Positions 6,694-7,797 of a stretch of DNA of 7,797 nucleotides are shown here, in pieces (position 1 is the first letter of the stretch; the number at the start of each line of letters is the position of its first letter). Source of the DNA: Anaerolineae bacterium (GTDB lineage Bacteria > Chloroflexota > Anaerolineae > Aggregatilineales > Aggregatilineaceae); assembly GCA_020848665.1 (NCBI GenBank), contig JADLHR010000255.1, positions 1-7,797 of the forward strand. Reading direction: 5' to 3'. Both the position numbers and the translations under genes were made by a program. Under the pieces are notes generated by a model that was given only the letters and a program-made list of their open reading frames with translations, searched no databases and was not told where the DNA came from.

Positions 6694-7797
6694 ATGGCAT
6701 GCAAACGCACCGAACATCGCAAAGCCGGGGTCGCGGCACTCGTTGTGGCGCTGATCTGCGTCGCTTCAGTGGGAGTCAGCGCAGCACAGGGCGGCGGCCC
6801 GGCCCTGGTCCAGAGCGCCGAATATGATATCGGGCTTGACTGTCCGGTGACGGCGGCGCTCGACCCGGCAGGCACAACGCTCTGGGTCCTGATGGACAAC
6901 TGCTTCCAGCGCGACTATTCCCTGCGCGCCTACCACGTCACCGATGGGTCGCAGGCCAGCGTGGACGATTATGCGAGCACGCTGGCGGCTCTCGACAATG
7001 TCTACATCGATCTGTTCATCACGCCAATGGGCTTCACGCCAGCAGGCGATCTCAGCATCCGCTACAACGACCCGGATACCTACGAGAGCATCGCCCTGCT
7101 GCTCCCGCTGGCGAGCGGCGGCGCGGCGGCTGTCCAGCGTAGCGCCGCGTATGATGCGCTGCTGGCGGGTTACAGCGCCTACCCTGAGTTTTCCGTCTAC
7201 AGCCCGGATCATACCCGCGTCGTCGCAGCGGGCGAGACGAGCTTCCACGTGATCGACGTGAAGGCGGAAAAGGAAATCACCGAAGTTCCAGTCGAAGGCA
7301 GCACAGATTACGCCCTGGCGTCGTTCTCGGCGGATAGCGCGCATCTGTATGTGACTCGCTTCAACAACCCTGACGACATGAGCGACATCTCCGCGACCCT
7401 GTTGATCTACAGCCTGCCGGACGGCGCGCTGCTCCGACAGGTGCGAGTCCCATCCTCGGCGTTGTGGGTCAGCCCGGACGAAGCGTATGCCGCCGTGCAG
7501 ATGTTCAGCAACAACATCGGCGAACGGAGCGAGTTAGCCGTGGTGGACCTGGAGAGCGGCCTGATCAGCCCGACCTCGAACCTGCTGGAAGCCCCTGCCC
7601 CGGTCACAACCTGCCTGAACACGGAAAAGGACGTGAGCGATCTGGGTTATATAACTTCGGGCTATCTGAGCCTGATGAGCCTGCACTGGCTGCCCGACAG
7701 CTCCGGACTGATGCTTTCGCTGTCGTACACAGGCGAAGGCGCTCAAGGCGACGGTGGAATATGCGTCTTCAACTACAGCCGCCTGCGCGCCTATGCG
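6694..7797 (+). CDS. Secreted protein with beta-propeller-like repeats, C-terminus outside window
   Basis: An uninterrupted frame of 368 codons runs to the right edge without a stop. The first 31 residues form a signal peptide: basic start (KRTEHRK), hydrophobic core (about 11-28), and a signal-peptidase-I-like end, GVSAA before QGGG. A lipobox is not satisfied (ALIC has Ile before Cys). The mature part has repeated strand motifs of the WD40-like/TolB-like kind: VYSPDHTRVVAAG (168-180), SFSADSAHLYVTR (210-222), LWVSPDEAYAAVQ (257-269) and HWLPDSSGLMLSL (331-343), spaced about 40-75 residues apart, with HVIDV and LAVVDLESG strands between. Four mature-part cysteines (50, 70, 307, 357) could form two disulfides outside the cell. 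AGGAG lies 10 bases before the ATG; a GTG six bases earlier is the alternative start. It begins 58 bases after glmS and may share its transcript. Ligand and role are unknown. Confidence 0.85.
   Translation, partial: MACKRTEHRKAGVAALVVALICVASVGVSAAQGGGPALVQSAEYDIGLDCPVTAALDPAGTTLWVLMDNCFQRDYSLRAYHVTDGSQASVDDYASTLAALDNVYIDLFITPMGFTPAGDLSIRYNDPDTYESIALLLPLASGGAAAVQRSAAYDALLAGYSAYPEFSVYSPDHTRVVAAGETSFHVIDVKAEKEITEVPVEGSTDYALASFSADSAHLYVTRFNNPDDMSDISATLLIYSLPDGALLRQVRVPSSALWVSPDEAYAAVQMFSNNIGERSELAVVDLESGLISPTSNLLEAPAPVTTCLNTEKDVSDLGYITSGYLSLMSLHWLPDSSGLMLSLSYTGEGAQGDGGICVFNYSRLRAYA

Noticed and set aside
6707..6760. Possible lipoprotein signal in the secreted protein (cysteine in ALIC)
   Set aside because: The residue before the cysteine is Ile, which does not fit the lipobox; a signal-peptidase-I site follows a few residues later.
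6766..7344. Open minus-strand frame of 192 codons near the right edge
   Set aside because: It lies opposite the secreted protein, whose signal peptide and repeats are convincing; the reverse frame has no such features.

Overview
This is a GC-rich window with small intergenic gaps and no mobile elements, CRISPR arrays, tRNAs or rRNAs that I can see. The gene set and the style of the GlmS and sigma-factor proteins suggest an Anaerolineae-like member of the Chloroflexota. That placement is inferred from protein style alone and is only moderately secure.

Left part (1-2568, all minus strand): a sigma-70 family factor (1477-2568) is followed by a convincing intrinsic terminator (1381-1420). A separate unit then holds a PlsC-like acyltransferase (136-1236) and, one base downstream, the start of a zinc-ribbon protein that leaves the window at position 1. 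The acyltransferase has Glu where the family's HX4D motif has Asp, and carries a long C-terminal domain I do not recognise.

Middle (2569-4253): an AT-rich promoter island (2661-2700) lies upstream of the sigma gene. Next come about 430 bases without a credible gene, then a CPBP/CAAX-type intramembrane protease on the plus strand (3133-3828). It converges on an unrecognised 134-residue protein (3849-4253, minus).

Right part (4254-7797, plus strand): the main feature is a glmS ribozyme (4488-4695) in the long leader of glmS (4794-6635). The cleavage site, the pairing next to it, the ACGAGG and AUCGA core strands, the P3 stem, the 3' pseudoknot and the P4 stem with its capping hairpin can all be drawn from the sequence. 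GlmS makes glucosamine-6-phosphate for cell-envelope sugars, and in this RNA class that product triggers self-cleavage of the message, giving feedback control. Fifty-eight bases after glmS begins a secreted protein with beta-propeller-like repeats (6694 onward) that runs off the right edge; it may be co-transcribed with glmS.

Nothing here is clearly a new system. The points most worth following are the extra-hairpin architecture and possible leader contact of the ribozyme, the altered acyltransferase motif, and the unrecognised protein at 3849-4253.
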